A stretch of 22,773 nt of DNA from Sphingobacteriia bacterium. GTDB lineage: Bacteria > Bacteroidota > Bacteroidia > Chitinophagales > Chitinophagaceae. Under the pieces are notes generated by a model. That model did not search any database, was not told where the DNA came from, and saw only the letters and a list, made by a program, of their open reading frames with translations. How positions within the stretch are numbered: the stretch's first letter is position 1; each line of letters opens with the position of its first letter. Below are positions 16,039-22,773 of this stretch, in pieces. The translations under genes and the position numbers were made by a program. The DNA is taken from NCBI GenBank assembly GCA_004294465.1, contig REAV01000072.1, positions 1-22,773 on the forward strand, in the 5' to 3' direction.

Positions 16039-16809
16039 ATGATGAAAGCCAATCAGGTATTTAGTTTAGAAGGAAAAGTCGCATTAATTACAGGTGCCAG
16101 TAAAGGCATTGGAGAAGCAATTGCTCGAATTTTTGCAGCCAATGGAGCCAAAGTAATTATCAACTCCAGAAAACAAGAAGAGCTGGATAAAGTAGCCGCT
16201 TCCATAAAAGCAGAAGGTGGTGAATGTACAGGAATAGCAGCCAATGCAGGAGATATTGCAGCTTGTAAAATACTGGTAGAACAATCCATCGCTTTATATG
16301 GAGGGATTGATATTCTGGTAAATAATGCAGCGAGTAATCCGGTTTTTGGGCCAGTTGTAGAATGCGAAGAATGGGCTTTTGATAAGATCATGAATGTAAA
16401 CGTGAAAGCCCCTTTTGAATTGGGAAAATTGATCTATCCAATTATGAAAGAAAGAGGTGGGGGATCAGTAATCAATATCAGTTCTATTGCCGGGCTTACG
16501 CCAGATCCGGGATTAGGAATGTATTCTGTTTCGAAAGCCGCGCTAAATATGCTTACTAAAGTATGTGCAAAGGAATGGGGCAAAGATGGCATAAGAGTAA
16601 ACTCCATTTGTCCTGGGTTGATCAAAACTAAATTTTCTGAAGCATTGTGGCAGGATGAGAAATGGTTGAATCGATTTGTGAAAATGGCCCCGATCGCCAG
16701 AATGGGAACTGTGGAAGAAATTGCAGGGATGGCTTTGTTCTTAGCTTCAAGCGCTTCAGGTTATAGTACAGGAAATATTTTTACAGCAGATGGAGGTGTA
16801 ACAATTTAA
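16039..16809 (+). CDS. Short-chain dehydrogenase/reductase, DHRS4-like
   Basis: The 256 residues include TGASKGIG (18-25), NNAA (95-98), Ser148/Ser149 in INISSIAG, and YxxxK at Tyr162-Lys166. The segment after the second strand reads INSRKQEELD, where Ser43-Arg44 suggests NADP(H) binding. The C-terminal half (CPGLIKTKFSEALWQDEKW) resembles the animal peroxisomal carbonyl reductase DHRS4 more than typical FabG, by eye. It probably reduces a keto group on an acyl or carbonyl substrate. It sits two bases from both flanking genes, so its product should act with the acyl-CoA dehydrogenase and kinase. A double ATG marks the start; either may be used. Confidence 0.88.
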   Translation: MMKANQVFSLEGKVALITGASKGIGEAIARIFAANGAKVIINSRKQEELDKVAASIKAEGGECTGIAANAGDIAACKILVEQSIALYGGIDILVNNAASNPVFGPVVECEEWAFDKIMNVNVKAPFELGKLIYPIMKERGGGSVINISSIAGLTPDPGLGMYSVSKAALNMLTKVCAKEWGKDGIRVNSICPGLIKTKFSEALWQDEKWLNRFVKMAPIARMGTVEEIAGMALFLASSASGYSTGNIFTADGGVTI

Positions 16810-16811
16810 TT

Positions 16812-18023
16812 ATGGAAGCGATATTTATTACTGAGCGATTAAAACCATTGTTGCCTGAAATCAAACAGTTCGTGCAAGATGAATTAATTCCATTAGAGAA
16901 AGAAAATACAACAAGACCATTTAAACAGACTGAAAAATTATTAGCTGTTAAAAGAGAAATGGTAAAAGCCAAGGGATGGTGGAATTGTCATTTACCAAAA
17001 GAAGAAGGTGGAATGGGATTAAGCCTTTGTGAATTTGGACAAGTGAGCGAATTATTATCATTGGCACCCTATTATGGCCAATATACTTTTAATGCACAAC
17101 CACCCGATATTGGTAATACCGAACTGATCGGAAAATTTGCGTCTGATGCCATCAAGAAAAAATTTCTTCATCCATTATTGGAAGGAAAAATTCGAAGTTG
17201 TTTTTCGATGACCGAACCCGAAAACCCTGGCTCAAATCCAACCAGGATGGCCACTACAGCTGTTCGGGAAGGAAATGAATATGTAATCAACGGTCATAAA
17301 TGGTTTACTTCTTCTGCTGATGGAGCCGCGTTTGCAGTGGTCATGGCAGTTACCAATCCGGATGCACCAAAGCACCAACGTGCCAGTATGATCATTGTTC
17401 CAACTGATACGCCGGGTTTTGAATTCATCAGAAATATACCTGTATTTGGTGAAGCAGGAGAAGGTTGGGCAAGCCATGCAGAAATCAGATACAATAATTG
17501 CAGAGTACCTGTAGAAAATTTAATTGGCCAAGAAGGGGAAGCATTTAAACTAGCACAAGAAAGATTAGGACCAGGAAGAATTCATCACTGTATGCGTTGG
17601 GTAGGTATTGCAGAAAAATCATTCGACCTTATGTGTAAAAGAGCAGCAACAAGAGAAATGGATGAAGGTGTTTTGCTAGGACAAAAACAATTTATACAAG
17701 GATTTATTGCTGAGAGCAGGGTTGAAATAGATGCTTCCCGATTATTGGTATTGCGTACAGCACATAATATTGATTTATATGGTGCAGCAGCCACCAGGGA
17801 TCAAATTGCAGGTATTAAATTTTATGTTGCCAATATGGTGTTGAAAGTTTTAGATCGTGCCATTCAAGTGCATGGCGCCATGGGCATTTCCGATGAAACC
17901 ATGTTGGCGAATTTATACCAACATGAAAGAGGTGCAAGAATTTGGGATGGGGCTGACGAAGTGCATATGCAAAGCTTGGCATTGAGTATTTTGAAAAAAT
18001 ACGGAATGGAGAAAAGAAAATAA
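16812..18023 (+). CDS. Acyl-CoA dehydrogenase of the ACAD10/ACAD11 type
   Basis: The 403 residues show the N-terminal helical domain (about 1-125), the middle beta domain with FSMTEPENPGSNPTRM and INGHKWFTSSADGA contacting FAD, and the C-terminal helical domain with the Arg-rich FAD segment and VHGAMGISDE (353-362). Where ordinary acyl-CoA dehydrogenases have the catalytic glutamate in Y-E-G-T, this protein has IWDGADEVH with Asp379. This matches the ADGPDEVH-type ending of ACAD10/11 proteins. In animals the ACAD and APH-like kinase domains are one chain and process 4-hydroxyacyl-CoAs; the bacterial levulinate pathway has the separate LvaC. The kinase gene next door (13-base gap) supports this. 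Chain length of the substrate is unknown. Confidence 0.9.
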   Translation: MEAIFITERLKPLLPEIKQFVQDELIPLEKENTTRPFKQTEKLLAVKREMVKAKGWWNCHLPKEEGGMGLSLCEFGQVSELLSLAPYYGQYTFNAQPPDIGNTELIGKFASDAIKKKFLHPLLEGKIRSCFSMTEPENPGSNPTRMATTAVREGNEYVINGHKWFTSSADGAAFAVVMAVTNPDAPKHQRASMIIVPTDTPGFEFIRNIPVFGEAGEGWASHAEIRYNNCRVPVENLIGQEGEAFKLAQERLGPGRIHHCMRWVGIAEKSFDLMCKRAATREMDEGVLLGQKQFIQGFIAESRVEIDASRLLVLRTAHNIDLYGAAATRDQIAGIKFYVANMVLKVLDRAIQVHGAMGISDETMLANLYQHERGARIWDGADEVHMQSLALSILKKYGMEKRK

Positions 18024-18036
18024 TCAATGAATATTC

Positions 18037-19074
18037 ATGGAAAAAACGGTAGCACTTAGCGAGGAAGAATTGGGTTTGAAAGATGCATTGAATAATTATA
18101 TTTCAGCTCATGCTTTGCCCATTCAAACAATCGAAAATATCAGTCGATTTCCTGGAGGATATTCTAATCTTACTTATTGCTTATCTACCAAAGCAAAAGA
18201 ATATGTGCTCAGAACGCCGCCACATGGGGCCAATATAAAATCGGCACATGATATGGGCAGAGAATTTAAAGTGCTCAGTTTACTAAAGCCGCATTTCGCG
18301 CAAGTGCCTACTCCTATTGATTTTTGTGAAGATGTTTCTATTTTGGGTGCGCCATTTTATATCATGGAAAAACTAGAGGGCACAATACTTCGAGCATACA
18401 ATGCACCAAAAATGCAATTGCCTGCTTCCACATTTACTTTACTATCCGAACAATTGATCGATACATTGGTTGCATTGCATTCAATTGATATTGCTTCAAC
18501 TCATTTAGATCAATTAGGTAAACCAGATGGCTATGTGCAAAGACAAGTAGAAGGTTGGATCAAGCGGTATTATGCAGCAGAAACAGATACAATAGAAAGC
18601 ATGAATCAGGTAGCAAAATGGTTACAAAGCTTTCGCCCGATCGAACAAGCACCTGCTTTTTTACACAACGATTTTAAATACGACAATGTTATTTTCTCCA
18701 ATGATTTTACTAAGGTAATTGGAGTACTTGATTGGGAAATGAGCACGGTGGGCGATCCATTGATGGACTTAGGAGCCATGCTGGCATATTGGTTTGAAGC
18801 AGGAGAAGGGGAAATATTTAAACAATACAATTTAAGTTGGTTGCCTGGTAATTACACACGCAAACAATTAATTGATCGATATGCATCAAAAACGGGGAGA
18901 GACTTAAGCGATATACATTTTTATTTTGTGTTCGGTTTGTTTAAGAATGCAGTTATTGCGCAACAAATTTATCATCGTTATAAACAAGGACATAGTTCAG
19001 ATGAAAGATTCGGTGCATTGCTGCCGATGATTCAGTTATTGGGCGCAAAGGCTTTAGTGGAAATAAAAAATTAA
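18037..19074 (+). CDS. APH-type kinase, likely 4-hydroxyacyl-CoA phosphotransferase partner of the ACAD
   Basis: This 345-residue protein has the aminoglycoside phosphotransferase fold. The nucleotide-binding N lobe includes SRFPGGYSNLTY (36-47) and a lysine or arginine strand (EYVLRTPP). The catalytic loop is LHNDFKYDN with His210, Asp212 and Asn217, and the metal-binding Asp232 lies in VLDWEMSTVGDPLMDLG. Proteins of this subgroup are often annotated as drug-resistance kinases, but the pairing with an ACAD10/11-type dehydrogenase points to LvaA-like phosphorylation of the 4-hydroxyl of an acyl-CoA, so that phosphate can be eliminated. It is the last gene of the operon, and a stem-loop begins at its stop codon. 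Antibiotic resistance is unlikely. Confidence 0.85.
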   Translation: MEKTVALSEEELGLKDALNNYISAHALPIQTIENISRFPGGYSNLTYCLSTKAKEYVLRTPPHGANIKSAHDMGREFKVLSLLKPHFAQVPTPIDFCEDVSILGAPFYIMEKLEGTILRAYNAPKMQLPASTFTLLSEQLIDTLVALHSIDIASTHLDQLGKPDGYVQRQVEGWIKRYYAAETDTIESMNQVAKWLQSFRPIEQAPAFLHNDFKYDNVIFSNDFTKVIGVLDWEMSTVGDPLMDLGAMLAYWFEAGEGEIFKQYNLSWLPGNYTRKQLIDRYASKTGRDLSDIHFYFVFGLFKNAVIAQQIYHRYKQGHSSDERFGALLPMIQLLGAKALVEIKN

Positions 19075-19102
19075 GGCGCCAAATAAATATTTAACGCCTT
19101 AA
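19071..19102. terminator. Stem-loop between convergent operons
   Basis: An 8-bp perfect stem pairs ttaaggcg (19071-19078) with cgccttaa (19095-19102). The 16-base loop contains the smaller palindrome taaatattta. The left arm includes the stop codon of the kinase gene, and the right arm lies nine bases before the end of the convergent T9SS protein gene. It probably ends transcription from both sides, though the T-run is poor. Confidence 0.5.
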
Positions 19103-19110
19103 TTAGTTGA

Positions 19111-20874
19111 TTAGTTTTTGATTAATTGAAGTAATTGTCTTTTTTTACCATCAAAAATTTCTAAGAAGTAGATGCCTTTTTGCAATTCAGCAATTGAGAA
19201 ATTCACTTGTTGACTTCCTTTTGCAAAAAGCAGTGTTTTTCGAATATTTCCAGTATTGTCTATTATTCGAATAGACAAAATTTGGGTTAATCCGCTAGTG
19301 TTTTTAGGATCAAGTTTTTCTTTTGCCGAAAAACTATTGTTATTTAGAGAAACAGTTACTGAATTAGCAGCAGGATTTGGAAATATTGTAGGTTTTATAG
19401 TTGTAGATGCTGTTCTGTATCCACTGCTACACAATGGAGTAAAATCCGCCACAGATACTGCATTAGTTCTACCACAGCCAGTAACAGCAACAACTGTAAT
19501 GCTGCCATAACTAATATTTGGCCAATTGTAAGTGAATAAATAAGGGTCAGTAGTTTCTTCTAAAAACGTTCCATTAATATACCATTGATACTTAACAGCA
19601 TCCTGATAACCATTGATACTAACAATTAGCGGTTCATTACACAAAGGTTCTAAATATCCATATAAAAATGTTGTTCCACCCCAACTTGCACAAGTACAAA
19701 ACTCAATTTGATTGGTTGATATTTTTGTACAAGCCCCAGTACCGATTGATGCATAAACAGTACCTCCTGAATTAGTTGGGCTGGTGATAGTAACACTATT
19801 ACCATTTGATGTTGTATAGGGTGAAGCATTTCCATTAATTAATAATCCATTGTTGGTGTACCAAGTGATTGCAAAATTAGCAGATGGTAAATTTGGAGCT
19901 GTTACTGTTAAACTATTACAATCAAATCCGAAAGTAGTATTAGTTAAATTGAAATCGGGTAAAGGATTAGTAACCGTTGTGTTAGAATTAAGTGTGGTAT
20001 AGTTACTGTTATTTAATACAACTGTTGCTGCAACACTCGAAACACTACTTGCACTTGATGAGGATGTAAGCGTAATAGTGTTAGTGCTTGTACTAAAAGT
20101 TTGAGGTGCGGGGCTACCATTGTATATCCAACCATTATTGCTGGAACCCAAGTTCCAATCATAAGACAAAGTGCCTGAAGAACTATATACATTGGTAACT
20201 ATAAAATCTTTTATAACACTTGTTCCACAAGGAATAGTGGTAGGACCTGTTAGTGTAAATGTTGGGGTGGGTGGTGTTTCAACAATTCGAATTTTTTTAA
20301 TACGTATAATTTTAGAACCTCCATTTGTTGCAGGCATTGCACTAATTTCTAATGTAGTTTGATTGCTGCCTTGTACAAAGGGGCCAAATAGTCTTTCTTC
20401 AAATGAAGTTGTGGAAACTTGAAAAGCAAATGACAAATTTGGTGATAATGCTTGTGGCCCAGTACAAGCATTGTTTCCACCTCCCCCATTATTATTTACA
20501 TCAATTCTTAAATAAGGTCCAGTTGGATAACCAAGTGTATATACATTGGCAGCAAGTGTTATATAAATTTGATAAGTGTGCCCAAATTTAAAATCATAAT
20601 TAACCCTGAATCTAGTGCCCTTTTGAGAGCTTGTTGACTCATAAATTGTTGCCATCTCCACAGCTAAAAGTGAACCATTGTATTGTGGTTGCCCCAATTT
20701 TGTTTGATGTTCAATTGTACCAGATACAGTTCCTGTAGCAGGCACATTAGTTGCTATTCCAAATAAATTACATGGTGGATTACTTGGGTTCCAAGCTTGA
20801 TAATCAATAGTTACATTTTGGGCATTACTGATTATTGACAAAGAAACAGCTAGAGCAATTATGATACTTTTCAT
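19111..20874 (-). CDS. Secreted protein with type IX secretion sorting domain
   Basis: The 587 residues start with a signal peptide (1-19, ..ISNAQ). The first region (about 20-200) resembles a carbohydrate-binding or adhesin-like beta domain with a GGGG linker. Ser/Thr/Asn-rich Ig- or PKD-like segments follow (about 205-300, 305-395, 400-480; for example SYDWNLGSS and YQWYINGTF). The C-terminal domain (496-587) has TIFPNPAANSVTVSL, a core RIIDNTGNIRKT and the ending LQKGIYFLEIFDGKK..LIKN, typical of type A sorting signals cleaved during type IX secretion. The protein should reach the cell surface or medium. Catalytic residues are not evident, so a binding or adhesion role is likelier than an enzyme. 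The gene lies 19 bases downstream of the beta-barrel gene, possibly in one operon. Confidence 0.85.
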   Translation of the reverse strand: MKSIIIALAVSLSIISNAQNVTIDYQAWNPSNPPCNLFGIATNVPATGTVSGTIEHQTKLGQPQYNGSLLAVEMATIYESTSSQKGTRFRVNYDFKFGHTYQIYITLAANVYTLGYPTGPYLRIDVNNNGGGGNNACTGPQALSPNLSFAFQVSTTSFEERLFGPFVQGSNQTTLEISAMPATNGGSKIIRIKKIRIVETPPTPTFTLTGPTTIPCGTSVIKDFIVTNVYSSSGTLSYDWNLGSSNNGWIYNGSPAPQTFSTSTNTITLTSSSSASSVSSVAATVVLNNSNYTTLNSNTTVTNPLPDFNLTNTTFGFDCNSLTVTAPNLPSANFAITWYTNNGLLINGNASPYTTSNGNSVTITSPTNSGGTVYASIGTGACTKISTNQIEFCTCASWGGTTFLYGYLEPLCNEPLIVSINGYQDAVKYQWYINGTFLEETTDPYLFTYNWPNISYGSITVVAVTGCGRTNAVSVADFTPLCSSGYRTASTTIKPTIFPNPAANSVTVSLNNNSFSAKEKLDPKNTSGLTQILSIRIIDNTGNIRKTLLFAKGSQQVNFSIAELQKGIYFLEIFDGKKRQLLQLIKN

Positions 20875-20893
20875 AAATTTTAAGTTTAATCAA

Positions 20894-21448
20894 TTATTTA
20901 ATAAGATGAGCTTGAATGCCAATACCTATTTGAATATTGCTATTACGTCCTTCAATACCATTAAACTTGTAACTAGAGTAACTCATTATAAATTCTAGCC
21001 CAATACTAGAATTAAAATAAATAACAGGTCCAGCTGAAAAAGAAAAGTTATTTTTTGAAGTATTTGCATTTTTGTCACCTTCTAAACCAAATTGATATAG
21101 TCCTTCTACTAAGAGATTAATTCTATTATCAATAGGTAAACAATAATACCTAAGAAATGGTCCTATATTAAAATTATTGTATTTAGAATATACACTAGTT
21201 CCTGTACCTTTTACTCCACGTAATCGGATTCCAGATTTTACACCTGTAGCAAATTTATTAGTAAAAAAATAGCCTATAGTAGGGTTTATTTCTACTGTAT
21301 AGGCTGAAGATTGAGAAGAGTTTGCACTTTTATTAGTTTCAGAGTTAAAACTAATATTCCCTCCTACCAACCAATTACCCTTGGTTAATTGTCCTTTAGC
21401 AGTGTTAATTATTAAAATGCTCAAAAGGCTTATGTATAAACTTTTCAT
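20894..21448 (-). CDS. Small outer-membrane beta-barrel protein
   Basis: The 184-residue protein has a signal peptide (1-20, ..NTAKGQ). The rest shows alternating hydrophobic and polar strands with Gly and aromatic residues (GNWLVGGNISFNSE, TIGYFFTNKFATGVKSGIRLRG, YNNFNIGPFLRYY, SAGPVIYFNSSIGLEFIMSYSSYKF), ending in a strand with IQIGIGIQAHLIK. This is the pattern of the OmpA/OmpX-like 8-stranded porin-family barrels common in Bacteroidota. Function is unknown. It precedes the T9SS-secreted gene on the same strand with a 19-base gap and might act with it. Confidence 0.8.
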   Translation of the reverse strand: MKSLYISLLSILIINTAKGQLTKGNWLVGGNISFNSETNKSANSSQSSAYTVEINPTIGYFFTNKFATGVKSGIRLRGVKGTGTSVYSKYNNFNIGPFLRYYCLPIDNRINLLVEGLYQFGLEGDKNANTSKNNFSFSAGPVIYFNSSIGLEFIMSYSSYKFNGIEGRNSNIQIGIGIQAHLIK

Positions 21449-21603
21449 TTTAGAAAGAATTTTTTTCTAGATTATTCAAATCGTGTGTAAACGTAAATAA
21501 TAAACTTAGTATAAATCAGCACTACAAATAATACGGTGAAATAACGACTAGTTTTTTTTAGGGATAAATACTGTGATAATTGATTTACTTTTCGAGGATA
21601 ACA

Positions 21604-22389
21604 CTAAAATCCATCCTTCCTTCTATACATTCCCCCTCTCCAATTGAAACGGGCAGATTGATATTGTTCAAAAGATTTCTGTACATAATAGCCCAATTCT
21701 AAATCGTTGAGCTGATGAACCAATTCGGAACTTGGTCTGTAACGAACCATGAACGTATCTAATTCCGGAGTTTGCAGTTTAGTGATTTTTCTTACAAAAG
21801 CCTTACTAAATCTGCTGTTTACATATTTTTCGTTTTCCTGTTCAATCAATCTTTTTTGCAAAGCCAAAATACTTGCATTGCGTTTGAAACGGAACATATT
21901 GATGATCTCATCTAAATCAAATCCTACAGCGGTTCCTGGATTATATGAACTGAGAGGTTTGACTATACCCAAAGACGGCTTTCTGAAATTAAATATCTTG
22001 GCATAGTCTTGTCGATTCATTGCCGAATCGTATCGGTAATAATTATTGCGCACTTTAACTTCTGGTAATTGAGCAGAATATACATGAATCATTACATTGA
22101 AATTATCCAGATTGCTGATGGTGTCAACCGGATACTTCATAGTAGATTTACCAATCATCGAAAACCAAATTGAATCGGTATTTTTTACAGTGAGTATATA
22201 CCTACCTGTTGAATCGGTGATGGTACCTCTTCCAGAAGTACTTTGTACCGCAACGGCTTCTAATGGTCTTCTAGCAGAAATATCATACACTGTTCCACTG
22301 ATGGTAGTGAATTGCGCATTGGCTTCACCCAAGAATACTGCATTCAACAGTACCAATAAAATGAAATAAATGCGTAGCTTTTTCCTCAA
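21604..22389 (-). CDS. Envelope protein with carboxypeptidase regulatory-like domain
   Basis: The 261-residue protein has a signal peptide (about 1-25, ..GEANAQ). A CarboxypepD_reg-like beta-sandwich (about 29-105) follows, with ISGTVYDISARRPLEAVAVQS and GRGTITDSTGRYILTV. The remaining 155 residues are basic, rich in Tyr, Arg and Gln, probably helical, and not recognisable to me. In Bacteroidota this domain also heads TonB-dependent receptors, but the protein is far too short to be one and has no plug or barrel. It may be an envelope scaffold or binding protein. It lies 81 bases downstream of the esterase-like gene on the same strand. Confidence 0.75.
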   Translation of the reverse strand: MRKKLRIYFILLVLLNAVFLGEANAQFTTISGTVYDISARRPLEAVAVQSTSGRGTITDSTGRYILTVKNTDSIWFSMIGKSTMKYPVDTISNLDNFNVMIHVYSAQLPEVKVRNNYYRYDSAMNRQDYAKIFNFRKPSLGIVKPLSSYNPGTAVGFDLDEIINMFRFKRNASILALQKRLIEQENEKYVNSRFSKAFVRKITKLQTPELDTFMVRYRPSSELVHQLNDLELGYYVQKSFEQYQSARFNWRGGMYRRKDGF

Positions 22390-22470
22390 TGGCCTTTAAT
22401 TAATTTGTAATATTAAAGCAGCAAGGGCAGAGTACCATCTTTTGTAAAGGAATTAACGCCTTTTTTGCAC

Positions 22471-22773
22471 TTAAAATTGATGCTCCAGAATATAAGGCAA
22501 CATTTTACGCCAGGTTGGCCAATCATGCTTCCATTCAGCTCCCCAAATGTCGAGTTCATAATTTATCCCTTTATTGTATAATATGCCTGCAAACTCCCTT
22601 GCAGCATCAGGAGCTTCATAAGGCCCCTCACCGGAAAAAATATGAATATGATGGCTTTTACGAATGTTATCAAAATACCAGGGATCGCTCAAATTTGGCA
22701 TATAATGGACCGGGCTGTTAAAGTAGACCTGATCATCAAAATAGCCATCGGTATACTCAGTAAGGTTATACAC
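22471..22773 (-). CDS. Esterase-like alpha/beta hydrolase (partial, C-terminal end)
   Basis: The frame is open to the right edge; the first codon seen is GTG (Val) and is probably internal, so the N-terminal part, with the catalytic serine, lies outside. The visible 100 residues resemble the C-terminal end of an esterase-D-like alpha/beta hydrolase: a strand HIHIFSGEGPYE, a helix DAAREFAGILYNKGI, a strand INYELDIWGAEWKHDW and a final helix. His83 in WKHDWPTW is a good candidate for the catalytic-triad histidine. The substrate is unknown. Confidence 0.6.
   Translation of the reverse strand: MYNLTEYTDGYFDDQVYFNSPVHYMPNLSDPWYFDNIRKSHHIHIFSGEGPYEAPDAAREFAGILYNKGINYELDIWGAEWKHDWPTWRKMLPYILEHQF

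Noticed and set aside
18037..19074. Aminoglycoside resistance gene
   Set aside because: The APH fold is shared by many kinases; the operon with an ACAD10/11-type dehydrogenase points to acyl-CoA metabolism.

Overview
The window looks like chromosomal DNA of a Bacteroidota bacterium, probably of the Chitinophagaceae. The signs are AT-rich sequence, few Shine-Dalgarno sites, several upstream boxes of the TAnnTTTG type, signal peptides ending in ..AQ, a type IX secretion sorting domain, a CarboxypepD_reg-like cell-surface protein, and a two-subunit type transketolase. The family assignment is inference from general resemblance; no rRNA or tRNA is present. I see no insertion sequence, prophage or CRISPR array.

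Layout. Positions 1-617 (minus strand) hold a PIN-domain toxin, cut by the left edge, and its small antitoxin, joined by an ATGA overlap. A large imperfect inverted repeat (695-806) separates them from a beta-lactamase-like serine hydrolase, a soluble GAF histidine kinase and a Bcp peroxiredoxin, all on the minus strand. Diverging from bcp is a carB gene that encodes only the N-terminal half of carbamoyl-phosphate synthase and ends in a clean terminator. Next comes a 1122-residue membrane protein joining a GH18-like domain, a NodB deacetylase and a GT2 synthase, then the C-terminal subunit of transketolase and a small secreted protein of unknown function. Converging on these are pdxH and an RND efflux permease with its lipoprotein adaptor (minus strand).

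From 15197 to 19074 (plus strand) runs a tight four-gene operon: two short-chain dehydrogenases, an ACAD10/11-type acyl-CoA dehydrogenase and an APH-type kinase. The last two match the two halves of animal ACAD11 and the LvaC/LvaA pair of levulinate breakdown. The operon is therefore best read as a pathway for 4-hydroxy or 4-oxo acyl-CoAs. After a stem-loop, the minus strand carries envelope genes: a type IX secreted protein, a small outer-membrane beta-barrel, a carboxypeptidase-regulatory-like protein, and the C-terminal end of an esterase-like protein cut by the right edge.

The most interesting points are the candidate 4-hydroxyacyl-CoA operon, the three-enzyme polysaccharide fusion, and two normally paired enzymes (CarB and transketolase) of which only one half is encoded here. 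Most individual genes belong to recognisable families; I did not find a clearly unprecedented system.
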